Both the position numbers and the translations under genes were made by a program. 64,000 nucleotides of DNA, taken from contig CBDEUR010000003.1 of the NCBI GenBank assembly GCA_965243345.1, positions 4,464,001-4,528,000 of the forward strand, given 5' to 3'. The notes beneath the pieces were generated by a model. It did no database searches. It was not told the DNA's origin and worked only from the letters and a program-made list of their open reading frames with translations. Positions 42,711 to 51,547 of the stretch are shown piece after piece; within the stretch, counting starts at the first letter, position 1, and every line of letters begins with the position of its first letter. The stretch comes from Bin52 sp965243345. Lineage in GTDB: Bacteria; Pseudomonadota; Alphaproteobacteria; Thalassobaculales; Thalassobaculaceae.

Positions 42711-43931
42711 ATGACCGTTGCCGTTGGCCCGCTCGCCGGGATCCGTGTCGTCACCTGTTCGACCGCGCAGGCCGGGACGGTACCCTACATGCTTATGGCC
42801 GACCTCGGAGCCGAAGTCATCAAGATCGAGGCGCCGGGATCCGGTGATCCCTCGCGGACCGCCGGCGAGTGCCTGGGAACCGACGGGGCCATTTCGTCGT
42901 TCTTCGAGACCAACAACCGGGGCGTGAAGAGCCTGACACTGAACCTGAAGGATGCCGAGGGCCGCGGGATCCTGCACCGGCTGGTGGAGACCGCCGACAT
43001 CTTCGGCCAGAACTTCCGCCCGGGAGCCGCGGAGCGCAACGGCTTCGGGTACGAGGAACTGCGCCGGGTCAACCCGAGGCTGGTCTATGCGTCGGTCTCC
43101 GGCTACGGCACCCGCGGGCCGCACGGACACCTGCCCGGGACCGATGCGGTCGGCCAGGCACTGTCGGGAATCGCCGAGGCCTATGCGGGCGAGACCGGAC
43201 GCATGCGCACCGGACTGGTATCGGTGGCGGACGAGACCTGCGCCATCCTGACCTTCGGCGGAGTCCTGGCGGCACTGCACCACGCCCGGAGCACCGGTGT
43301 CGGCCAGAAGGTCGAGACGTCGCTGGTCGGTGCCGCGGTCCGGCTGATGGGGTGGACGCTCACCACCACCATGTGGAGAAATGCCAACCCGATTTCCGGG
43401 GTTCGCATCAACGGCACCCGTGAACGCCCGGGCATCGCGGCGGGGTTCGATGACCGCGACGGCCGCCCGCTGGTGTTCCAGCTGGGCCACCGCGAGTGGG
43501 AACGGGCAATGAAGGCGCTGGGGTTCCACGACACCCTGGCCGCACGCGGTCTCGATGACCTCGGGCTGGCGGTGGTCTGCGACGAGCACAAGACGCGACT
43601 GATCGCGACGCTCGCGGAACTGTTCGCCGGAGCACCGCGCGAGCGGTGGCTCGGGATCCTGCGCGACGCCGACATTGTCTCGGCACCGATCAACACCCTG
43701 CTCGAGGCGTCAACGGACCCGGACGTGACCGCGAACGGCTACGTTGCGTCCGTCGACTACCCCGAACTGGACCGCGCGCTGCCCGTGCACGGCTCCCCGT
43801 GGCAGTTCTCCGAGACCCCGCCGGCTCCGGGCCGCGCCCCGGCGCTCGGACAACACACCGCGGAAATCCTCACCGGTCTCGGCTACGGGACGGACGAGAT
43901 CGCAGGCTTCGAGGCCCGCGGTGTGGTCTGA
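42711..43931 (+). CDS. CaiB/BaiF family (class III) CoA-transferase
   Basis: A 406-aa CoA-transferase. It has the family start PLAGIRVVTCSTAQAGTVPY, the ADLGAEVIKIEAPGSGDPSR block with the loop leading to NNRGVKSLTLNLKDAEGR, and the DAVGQALSGIAEAYAGETG region. The catalytic aspartate of the family is expected in the PGTDA segment. ATG 42711 follows GAGGGACAGG. It is divergent from the threonine-synthase-like gene and ends 9 bp before the URC1 gene, so it is probably in the same operon. Confidence 0.92.
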   Translation: MTVAVGPLAGIRVVTCSTAQAGTVPYMLMADLGAEVIKIEAPGSGDPSRTAGECLGTDGAISSFFETNNRGVKSLTLNLKDAEGRGILHRLVETADIFGQNFRPGAAERNGFGYEELRRVNPRLVYASVSGYGTRGPHGHLPGTDAVGQALSGIAEAYAGETGRMRTGLVSVADETCAILTFGGVLAALHHARSTGVGQKVETSLVGAAVRLMGWTLTTTMWRNANPISGVRINGTRERPGIAAGFDDRDGRPLVFQLGHREWERAMKALGFHDTLAARGLDDLGLAVVCDEHKTRLIATLAELFAGAPRERWLGILRDADIVSAPINTLLEASTDPDVTANGYVASVDYPELDRALPVHGSPWQFSETPPAPGRAPALGQHTAEILTGLGYGTDEIAGFEARGVV

Positions 43932-43940
43932 ACCGGCACC

Positions 43941-45200
43941 GTGCGGGACCCGGCACCTCCGGCATTCCCGGTGGCCGTCGTGAGCAGCGGCCACATCAGG
44001 CTCACGTCGCACCCGCATGCCGGCGGGAAACCGGCGCCGCTGAACTGGGGTGCGGCGGTGCCACGCGAACGTGGCCCGGTCGTCGGCACCTGGACGCGGG
44101 AGCGCAACGCCATCGGCGCCCACTCCGGGTCCTATTCGCTCTACCGGGCTCTCGCGGTCGCGTCGGGAACCCTCGATCCGGTCCATGTTCCCGACCTGAC
44201 CGATACCTCGCCGGCGCGCCGGATCGGGCCGCATCCCCAGTGGGCGATGCCCGATCGTATCGTCTCCATGGACCCCTACGGTCACATGGTCAGCGACGCA
44301 TGGGGCGACCTGCTGCAGGCGGGATGGGACATTCGCCCGACCATCGCGGTCACCACGGCCCGGCTGCGCCTGCCCGAGCTCGATGCAGCGCTGGCCGAAG
44401 GCCGGATCGGTGCCGACGGCGAGATCGTGGCGCAAAGCGGCGAGGTCCGGGTGACCAAGGCCGCCATTGAACCGGTGTGGCACCTCCCCGGCATCGCCAG
44501 CCGGCTGGGCGTGGACGAGCGCGCGCTTCGCCGCTCGCTGTACGAGCATTCGGGGGGGATGTTCTCGGAACTGGTCACTCGGACCGACCTCGAGGTGTTC
44601 CTGCCACCGATCGGGGGGACCACGGTCTACCTGTTCGGAGACCTCGATGCGATCGGGGATCCCGCCCGTCCGGTTGCGTGCCGGGTCCACGACGAGTGCA
44701 ACGGCTCGGACGTGTTCGGCTCCGATATCTGCACCTGCCGGCCCTATCTTGTACACGGGATCGAGATCTGCATCGAAACCGCGCAGGCCGGCGGGTGCGG
44801 GGTGGTGGCGTACAACCGCAAGGAGGGCCGCGCGCTCGGTGAAGTGACCAAGTTCCTGGTGTACAATGCGCGCAAGCGGCAACCCGGTGGCGACCGCGCC
44901 GACACCTACTTCGAGCGCACCGAGTGCGTGGCCGGGGTGCAGGACATGCGTTTCCAGATCCTGATGCCGGACGTGCTGCACTGGCTGGGGATTTCGAGAA
45001 TCGACCGGCTGATCTCGATGAGCCACATGAAGTACGACGCGCTGGTCGAGCACGGCATCGATATCGGCGAACGGGTCCCGCTGCCCGACGAGATGGTGCC
45101 GGACGATGCCGGCGTCGAGATCGATGCCAAGAAGGCGGCCGGGTACTACAGTCCGGATCAGGCCCGACAGCATGCCGCCGGCAGGGGACTGGATGACTGA
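43941..45200 (+). CDS. URC1-type GTP cyclohydrolase II-family protein (uracil catabolism)
   Basis: A 419-aa protein whose C-terminal two thirds resemble GTP cyclohydrolase II. The zinc site is intact as C-x10-C-x-C in RVHDECNGSDVFGSDICTCR, and the NRKEGRALGEVTKF block, which in RibA contacts the nucleotide, is present. The N-terminal extension (IRLTSHPHAGGKPAPLNWG) and the neighbours URC4 and upp indicate URC1 of the uracil-degrading URC pathway rather than riboflavin RibA. The pathway, described in yeast, proceeds via ribosylurea. GTG 43941 has no clear ribosome site, so the start may lie slightly downstream. Confidence 0.88.
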   Translation: MRDPAPPAFPVAVVSSGHIRLTSHPHAGGKPAPLNWGAAVPRERGPVVGTWTRERNAIGAHSGSYSLYRALAVASGTLDPVHVPDLTDTSPARRIGPHPQWAMPDRIVSMDPYGHMVSDAWGDLLQAGWDIRPTIAVTTARLRLPELDAALAEGRIGADGEIVAQSGEVRVTKAAIEPVWHLPGIASRLGVDERALRRSLYEHSGGMFSELVTRTDLEVFLPPIGGTTVYLFGDLDAIGDPARPVACRVHDECNGSDVFGSDICTCRPYLVHGIEICIETAQAGGCGVVAYNRKEGRALGEVTKFLVYNARKRQPGGDRADTYFERTECVAGVQDMRFQILMPDVLHWLGISRIDRLISMSHMKYDALVEHGIDIGERVPLPDEMVPDDAGVEIDAKKAAGYYSPDQARQHAAGRGLDD

Positions 45201-46404
45201 GCCATCGGCCGCGCGGCGCCTTGCGGACCCGGCGGAGATCCGCACACGCTGCCACGAGCTGCTCCTGACCGGGGAACGCGGCGAACTTTCGCATTTTGAC
45301 CTGCGCACCGACAGGCTCCCCGACGTCGCGCGGCTCGTTGCGGAGGTGACCCGGGAACGCTACCCCGACCTCAACGTGCCGTGGCACAGTCGCTGGCGGC
45401 ATTTCTCGTCGGGCGGCATCGACCGCTGGAGCCGGCTCGCCGCCGGGCTCGGCCGCCGCGAGCGCGTCCGTGTGGCACTCGACCTGCTGGTGGTGAGCGT
45501 GCTGCTCGACGCGGGCGCCGGTGACCGCTGGCAGTATCGGGAAGCGGAAACCGGCCTCCTGTTTACCCGCTCGGAGGGACTGGCGGTCGCAAGCCTCGCG
45601 CTCTACGCCAGGGGGGCGTTCTCCACCGATCCCGGCAACCCGCTGCGCTGCGATGCCGACGCGCTGCGCGGCTTCACGGCCGGGCGGCTTGCCGCGGCAT
45701 TCCAGGCCGGCTCCGCGACACCACTTGCCGGCGTCGTCGAGCGTGCGGGCATGCTTCGCGCCCTGGGTGCGGCGCTCGAGCGGCGTCCGGAGATATTCGG
45801 AACCCCGCCCAGGATCGGCGGCCTCTGCGACTGGCTGCGCAAGCAGCCCGACCGGGCCCGTGCCGCTCCCCTGCTCGCGACGCTCGTGGACGCATTCGGA
45901 TCCATCTGGCCGGACCGGATCACCCTGCAGGGAACCGCACTCGGCGATGTCTGGCGTCACCGGAAACTGCGCCGCGACGATGCGACCGACCAGCTGGTTC
46001 CGTTCCACAAGCTGCTGCAGTGGCTGCTCTATTCCATGGCCGAGCCGCTGGAGGAGGCCGGGATCGGCCTCGGCGAACCGGACGCGCTCACCGGACTGGC
46101 CGAGTACCGCAACGGCGGTCTGCTGGTGGACGGGGGTGTGCTGGTGCCGCGGGATCACGAGATTACCGCCGTGGCGCTTGATCCCGACGCCGAACCGGTC
46201 GTCGAATGGCGGGCACTGACGGTCGCGCTGCTTGACCGGCTGGCACCGCTGGTTCGTGCGACCCTCGGGTGCACCGAGGAGGCCCTGCCGCTCGCGCGGC
46301 TGCTCGAGGGCGGAACCTGGGCGGCTGGCCGGAAGCTCGCGCACGCGGCGCGACCCGGCGGTGGTCCGCCGATCCGGCTGGCGTCGGATGGTACGGTATT
46401 CTGA
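45193..46404 (+). CDS. URC4/Urg3-family protein (DUF1688)
   Basis: A 403-aa protein of the URC4/Urg3 family. Landmarks are LRTDRLPDVARLVAEVTRER, the VPWHSRWRHFSSGGIDRWSR block, RWQYREAETGLLFTRSEGLA, VPFHKLLQWLLYSMAEPLEE and LTGLAEYRNGGLLVDGGVLV. The family is needed for uracil use in the URC pathway but its reaction is not established. ATG 45193 overlaps the URC1 stop by eight bases. It supports the URC assignment of the whole operon. Confidence 0.9.
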   Translation: MTEPSAARRLADPAEIRTRCHELLLTGERGELSHFDLRTDRLPDVARLVAEVTRERYPDLNVPWHSRWRHFSSGGIDRWSRLAAGLGRRERVRVALDLLVVSVLLDAGAGDRWQYREAETGLLFTRSEGLAVASLALYARGAFSTDPGNPLRCDADALRGFTAGRLAAAFQAGSATPLAGVVERAGMLRALGAALERRPEIFGTPPRIGGLCDWLRKQPDRARAAPLLATLVDAFGSIWPDRITLQGTALGDVWRHRKLRRDDATDQLVPFHKLLQWLLYSMAEPLEEAGIGLGEPDALTGLAEYRNGGLLVDGGVLVPRDHEITAVALDPDAEPVVEWRALTVALLDRLAPLVRATLGCTEEALPLARLLEGGTWAAGRKLAHAARPGGGPPIRLASDGTVF

Positions 46405-46439
46405 ATTCTGGTCAGGCAACCGCAGAGCGGGAGACGGGG

Positions 46440-47069
46440 ATGAACAGGGTTGCGGTGGTCGAACACCCGCTGGTTCAGCACAAGCTGTCGCTGATGCGGC
46501 AGAAGGACACGTCGACGGCCCTGTTCCGGGTGCTGCTTCGCGAGATCTCGCTGCTGCTCGGCTATGAGGTCACCCGGGACCTGGGCGTCGAGTTCCACAC
46601 CATCGAAACACCGCTCACCTCGGTGGACGCACCGTTCATTTCGGGCAAGAAACTGGTCCTGATCTCGGTCCTGCGCGCAGGCAACGGGCTTCTCGAGGGA
46701 ATGCTGGACCTGGTTCCCTCGGCCAGGGTCGGACATATCGGGCTCTATCGCGACGCCTCGACGCTGGTAGCGATGGAGTACTATTTCAAGGTGCCCGATG
46801 ACCTCGCCGACCGTCCGGTGATCGTGCTCGACCCGATGCTGGCAACGGGGAACTCCGCCGTTGCCGCGGTCAGCCGGATCAAGGAGGCACAGGCGCGCGA
46901 CATCAAGATGGTCTGCCTGATCGCCGCGCCCGAAGGTCTCGCGGCATTCCATGCCGTTCACCCGGATGTCACCGTGTTTGCCGCCGCCGTCGACGATCAC
47001 CTCGACGACCATGGCTACATCGTTCCGGGAATCGGCGATGCCGGTGACCGGCTGTACGGGACGAGATGA
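46440..47069 (+). CDS. upp: Uracil phosphoribosyltransferase
   Basis: A 209-aa Upp that makes UMP from uracil and PRPP. It has the standard start VVEHPLVQHKLSLMRQKDTS, the VLISVLRAGNGLLEGMLDL segment, the PRPP loop VLDPMLATGNSAVAAV and the uracil-binding C-terminus YIVPGIGDAGDRLYGT. In the URC pathway this enzyme (URC6 in yeast) supplies the nucleotide that is then degraded. It is the last gene of the operon; a hairpin terminator follows 7 bp later. Confidence 0.95.
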   Translation: MNRVAVVEHPLVQHKLSLMRQKDTSTALFRVLLREISLLLGYEVTRDLGVEFHTIETPLTSVDAPFISGKKLVLISVLRAGNGLLEGMLDLVPSARVGHIGLYRDASTLVAMEYYFKVPDDLADRPVIVLDPMLATGNSAVAAVSRIKEAQARDIKMVCLIAAPEGLAAFHAVHPDVTVFAAAVDDHLDDHGYIVPGIGDAGDRLYGTR

Positions 47070-47076
47070 CGGACGC

Positions 47077-47103
47077 GTCGTGCCGCCCGGGCACGACTTC
47101 TTC
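47077..47103 (+). terminator. Intrinsic-type terminator after the URC operon
   Basis: An 8-bp stem, GTCGTGCC and GGCACGAC, with a five-base loop, begins 7 bp after the upp stop and is followed by the pyrimidine-rich TTCTTC. It likely ends the CoA-transferase-URC1-URC4-upp transcript. Confidence 0.65.
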
Positions 47104-47881
47104 AAGCCCCGTGCTGGATGCACCGGTACTCTGGAGGGGACCGCATCGGTCACCTGCCTGCAGCCATAGGAAGGCATCACCGTTGCGGGGCATCGCCGCC
47201 GCTTCCTGGCCCGGTCCCTCGGCGTCTGTTGAAGCCCTGCCGCTGACAGGAGACGGTCCGGCACTCGAGGCTGAGAGCTGACGTGGGTTTCCAATTGGCT
47301 GATGGAGTCACTTGCAAGAGTGCAGGCCCGAGCGGATTTCGGGCTCCGGACGGAGCGATATTTCGGGAAAGTGGCAGGACTCGCAGACCGGCTTGCGGCA
47401 TGTAGGGGTTGCGAGACCAGCACCATACCGACAGGATGGCGGTCTCCCCGATGCCCTTGCTCACGAGCGCATCTGATCTCTGATGCGGACTTCAAGGTGA
47501 AGTGATTGCGGAGCGGGCCGGGTGGCATTGGCCCGAAGGTTCATCGCTAGGGCGGTCCGGAGTCTTCCGGACACGCGCATTCTGATCGACACTCTTGAGG
47601 CCGATCCGACAGTGCGACGGTTATGCGGGCGGTCACGTCGATCGGCCATCCCGAGCGTGTCGACGTTTTCGGGTGCCTTTGCCGAGTTTGGTGCCAGCGA
47701 GCTTCCGGCCAGATACTGACGAAGCTCGCCCCCGAACAGGCCGAGCGGAGCGCTTGCCATTGTGGAAGCCGTCCACAATGAAGTCGACCCTGAGAAACCT
47801 CAACAGCGCCGTCCTGCCCGCACATGACCATCTTCGCGTCGTCCGGCGCAGTAGGTAGGCGTCCCATCAAGTAACCGGTCG
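47104..47881. other. Gene-free junction between the URC operon and the defence-like island
   Basis: About 780 bp with only short, unconvincing open frames. Base composition becomes more even toward the right, as in the island. It is the left boundary zone of the candidate island; no attachment site, tRNA or integrase was recognised in it. Confidence 0.5.
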
Positions 47882-49111
47882 TCAGATGAGGTCATCAATA
47901 GTAGGATTGGCACTCGTACCGTTATCGGATTGATCGGTGCTCGGCGAGCGCGAACCCCTCTGAATCGCAACAATCTCTTGCGAACCGTTACTGCTGAGAT
48001 TGTCGAGAAGTCCAAGCTGCTGTGACTCGACGGAGCTCAGGTAAGCCCAATTTGTGGCTCTTGTGAGGCCTACGAATATCAGGCGTTTCCGGTTGGCGGG
48101 TGAAACGCTTGTAAACGACTTCTCGACAAGACGTGGCATGAGGACAGAATCGAAGGTCAGTCCCTTGGCACTGTGATAGGTCATGATCTTGGGGCGCTGG
48201 CTATTGAAGTTCAGCTTGTGAAAGGAGTTCTTCCGACTCGCAGTCTGGGCCTCGACCTGGATGCCGAACTTGGTCATGGACTGCGCAAAGCCTGCGACTT
48301 GGCGGGTTTGCGGTAAGAGTATCGCAATTCTCTCATTTTCAACCAAACGTTCGCGAACAATCTCAACCAGCCGCTCCCGTTCGGAACCAAAATCTGGGGC
48401 GAAGTAGAGCAGAGGACGCTGTGTGGCTCCCGCCCAGATTCGACACTGGTCGACAAACAAGCGTCTTTCCTCAGGGTCTTGGACAAAGGCGGCCGCAAGC
48501 GGAACGAGTGAGGGAGAACACCGAAAGGCGGAGAGTAGATTGAAATTGGCACCCCTCAAACCGAGACTTGCAGCAATACCAGGCTCCGACGCGCCATCGT
48601 CATAAATCTGTTGTTTGTAGTCAGCACAGACCGTTACATGCTCGGCTACTGTCGTCAGTATTTCGAAGGCGAATGGATCAAGGTCTTGCCCCTCGTCGAC
48701 GAGGACAAAATCAAGCGTCCTTCGATTGCTGGCACGCGCATGCTCAAGTACCGACCTCCTGATTGTTGTAAAGTCCGGTTTCCTGCTTCGGTCGTCCCAT
48801 GGCGGTTTTCCGATATATTCTTCATGATATTCTCGGCACCAGTGATCGAAGGTGGAGACGCACTCATCCTCTATGCCGAGTTGCAGGCACGCGGAGCGGA
48901 TGTAGTCCTTCAGGACGTTGGTAAACACGAGTATGCGGTATCGGGAAGGGGCGACCTTGTAGCGGGTACGAAGCCGCGAGGCTCGGTGTACAAGAACGAG
49001 CGACTTGCCCGAGCCCGGAGCGCCCATGATGAAACGGTGCGACGTTACCGGTGCCTCGACAGCACTGATCTGCTCATTGGTGAGATTCGCGTAGGAGATC
49101 AGCCAGGTCAT
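47882..49111 (-). CDS. Superfamily 1 (UvrD/Rep-like) helicase or ATPase
   Basis: A 409-aa compact SF1 helicase. Motif I is FIMGAPGSGKSLVLVHRAS, motif II is FVLVDEGQDLDPFAFEI, a later motif is MTYHSAKGLTFDSVLMPRLV and the final arginine motif is IFVGLTRATNWAYLS. Unlike UvrD (about 700 aa) it lacks large insertion subdomains, so it resembles stand-alone ATPases found in phage-defence and conflict systems. It is the last gene of a six-gene leftward operon and starts three bases after the stop of the Hsp70 gene. Confidence 0.88.
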   Translation of the reverse strand: MTWLISYANLTNEQISAVEAPVTSHRFIMGAPGSGKSLVLVHRASRLRTRYKVAPSRYRILVFTNVLKDYIRSACLQLGIEDECVSTFDHWCREYHEEYIGKPPWDDRSRKPDFTTIRRSVLEHARASNRRTLDFVLVDEGQDLDPFAFEILTTVAEHVTVCADYKQQIYDDGASEPGIAASLGLRGANFNLLSAFRCSPSLVPLAAAFVQDPEERRLFVDQCRIWAGATQRPLLYFAPDFGSERERLVEIVRERLVENERIAILLPQTRQVAGFAQSMTKFGIQVEAQTASRKNSFHKLNFNSQRPKIMTYHSAKGLTFDSVLMPRLVEKSFTSVSPANRKRLIFVGLTRATNWAYLSSVESQQLGLLDNLSSNGSQEIVAIQRGSRSPSTDQSDNGTSANPTIDDLI

Positions 49112-49114
49112 TTG

Positions 49115-51505
49115 CTAATTACCTTCGTTCATGATCGGAAGGTTTCCCTCTGCTTCCGGTGCGGAGATCAGGTTGCGGCGCTTGCGTTCCTTCTCACCTT
49201 TGGCAATGCGGGCCTCGTCTTCCAGAGCCTTTGCGCCCCTTATGTAGGCGCTAAGTTCGAAATCATCGAGTTCGCGGGGAGAAGAAAACGCTCGAAACGC
49301 TTCTTCAAGAAACTCCACGCGCCCCGCCTCGTCGTCATTCTCGGCAGCAAGACGGGCTCGAAAGACCAAATAGCTTCCCGTTCGCTCGCGCGCGATTGCT
49401 TCTTCGAGCGTCTTGATTGCTTCGGAACGGTCACCGCGGTTGCGTTGCAGTAGTGCCAGATTGTAGAGTGGGGCGCCGGTGCCTGCGTCTGCTGCAGCGG
49501 ACTCGCGATAGAGACGCTCTGCACTCTCGTGGTCGGACATATCTCCGTAGAGAATGGCCATGCGATTGAGAAGTGAAGCTTGATTGTAATGCCTAGTCCG
49601 TTGGAGGGCCTTGTAGAAGTCCAGAGCGCGTTCACTGTGACCGATATCCGCCAAAAGATTGGCCAGTTGCCAAACCGTAGCTGATTTTTGGATCCCAGTG
49701 AATTCGTTGGCTGCGATTTGGCGTTCGAGTTCTTCCGCTTCGATTTCCTTCACCACCGGGTTTACCACATGGGTCGATGGATTCTCGAGTGAAGCACGGA
49801 ATCTCGGCGCCCGGGGCGCCTCTCTCTTTGCGAGCTCCAGTTCCAGCACTTGGTTGGCGTCGTAACTGAATTCGAGAATGAGTGGTTCCCCTTCGCTCAC
49901 GGGAGGTGTGATTTCCCAAGGCCGACGGAACAGGAGTCGTTGCTCGTCGCCGGCGACGACTTCAACGCGAAGCGTTACGGGATCGTGTTCGCTGCTGCGC
50001 GGAACGGCGAGACCGTCCCGCGTCTTCTTGCCGCCGTCCGGGGGATAAGGCAGGGTTACTCCACGGTCGATCAGGCGCAACAGACCTTGCTGCGCCTTGA
50101 TGAAGATGTCGTCCTGGCAAATCGGAGCCATGAGACCCATCGTCCCCGTGAGTGCCTTCGCCAAGGCTTGCAACGCGGCGCCTCGCGCGACCGCGAGCTT
50201 GCGATCTTCGGCATCGGTGAAGTCGAGGATACGGGCGGAGGCAAAATACTTGGTGAGTTCATCGCGGCACGCCGGAATATTTGAACTTCCCCCGGCGAGG
50301 AGCACCATGTCGACTTCATTCCGGTCGATATTGCCGCGCATCAAGGCATCGCTAATCGGTGCAAAAATCGACTGTTCCGTGCGATACTCTGATGTCTTCC
50401 GGTACTGAACATCAGGGTCGAAGAAGGGCGCAAGGATGTGTTCAAATTCTGAGCCATGTAGCGCGGGATGGCGCAACTGAAGCACGTTCCCGGAGCGGAG
50501 GGGGACCGTGCAGGTGTTGGGTAACGCTCTTTCAAGAGGATCGGCAAATGTAGCTCCATCGGCTTCGAGCGATCTGCGACGGTCTATCTCACGGCTCAGC
50601 CCGACCTTAAGCGATTCGGCCATGGAACGCAGCGCGGGTTCGATGGAGTTCTTCTTGTCGTCAAAGGAAAGGTCGCCGCGGCGCAGTCCGTTCTGTTCCT
50701 GTAGCTGATTGAGTAGGGGACCGTAGACGATGGCGGCGTCAATGTCGCCACCGCCCAGTCGATGGAATCGGGAGATCGACAGTGGGGATGCTCCGATCAG
50801 CCCGTTTCCCGAAGGTTCGGCGATGTCAAATAGCGCGATATCGCAGGTGCCGCCACCGTAGTCGAAGACGAGCAGGCGTCCTGAACCGAAGTCCTTCTCC
50901 GATCGATCGTCCAAGCGGGCTGCGAAGTAATCAACATAGGCAGCGACAGGCTCGTCTAAGAGATCGCCATCATCGAGTTTAAGTCCGGCCTGTGATGCAG
51001 CCTCGACCGTTGCCTTGCGCTGTGCCACCTGAAACGAGGCCGGTACGGTGACAACCACAACGTCCGGCTTGGGTTCGCCGGCGGCGTCCATCAGGAACTC
51101 GATTACATGGCGGCTGATTTGGGTTGGCGTACGGTAGTCCTCCGGTGCGCGATGGTAGGTTCGGTTCGTGCCTATCTCGTTCTTGGCTTCGAAGAAGTAG
51201 TGGACGTTGCGCTTCAAACCCAGTTCGGGTGCCTGTGCGATCAGCCTCTTGGCTCCCTCGCCGATGAATCGCTCGTCATTGAACAAGGTGATCACGGTAG
51301 GAACCAAGGCGCCTGTGAATGGACCGGTGCGGGTCGCCTGACCGATTTCGAGGCAGGTTACGCGCGCCTCTTCTGGGAATGCCGGATCCCAAACAGCCTC
51401 GGCCACGACGGAGTTGGTTGTGCCGAGATCTATTCCCAGAGCCCTGACGTTCCGCTTGGGCAGGGTGCCGAGCCCAACGTGCTTCAGAAGCCGCTTGATG
51501 TTCAT
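49115..51505 (-). CDS. Hsp70-family protein with C-terminal TPR repeats
   Basis: A 796-aa Hsp70 homologue. The actin-like ATPase blocks are clear: VRALGIDLGTTNSVVAEA near residue 23, then LLVFDYGGGTCDIALFDI and MVLLAGGSSNIPACRDEL. Instead of the usual substrate lid, the C-terminal quarter (about residues 610-760) has helical repeats such as NLLADIGHSERALDFYKALQ and YRESAAADAGTGAPLYNLA, typical of TPRs. It is not DnaK: the substrate domain is divergent and there is no dnaJ or grpE nearby. Its place between two helicase genes suggests a role in assembling or sensing within the island's complex. Confidence 0.9.
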   Translation of the reverse strand: MNIKRLLKHVGLGTLPKRNVRALGIDLGTTNSVVAEAVWDPAFPEEARVTCLEIGQATRTGPFTGALVPTVITLFNDERFIGEGAKRLIAQAPELGLKRNVHYFFEAKNEIGTNRTYHRAPEDYRTPTQISRHVIEFLMDAAGEPKPDVVVVTVPASFQVAQRKATVEAASQAGLKLDDGDLLDEPVAAYVDYFAARLDDRSEKDFGSGRLLVFDYGGGTCDIALFDIAEPSGNGLIGASPLSISRFHRLGGGDIDAAIVYGPLLNQLQEQNGLRRGDLSFDDKKNSIEPALRSMAESLKVGLSREIDRRRSLEADGATFADPLERALPNTCTVPLRSGNVLQLRHPALHGSEFEHILAPFFDPDVQYRKTSEYRTEQSIFAPISDALMRGNIDRNEVDMVLLAGGSSNIPACRDELTKYFASARILDFTDAEDRKLAVARGAALQALAKALTGTMGLMAPICQDDIFIKAQQGLLRLIDRGVTLPYPPDGGKKTRDGLAVPRSSEHDPVTLRVEVVAGDEQRLLFRRPWEITPPVSEGEPLILEFSYDANQVLELELAKREAPRAPRFRASLENPSTHVVNPVVKEIEAEELERQIAANEFTGIQKSATVWQLANLLADIGHSERALDFYKALQRTRHYNQASLLNRMAILYGDMSDHESAERLYRESAAADAGTGAPLYNLALLQRNRGDRSEAIKTLEEAIARERTGSYLVFRARLAAENDDEAGRVEFLEEAFRAFSSPRELDDFELSAYIRGAKALEDEARIAKGEKERKRRNLISAPEAEGNLPIMNEGN

Positions 51506-51547
51506 GGATGCGTCCAGTCCGAGCGCGGCGAGCGCCTCTTTCGATGT

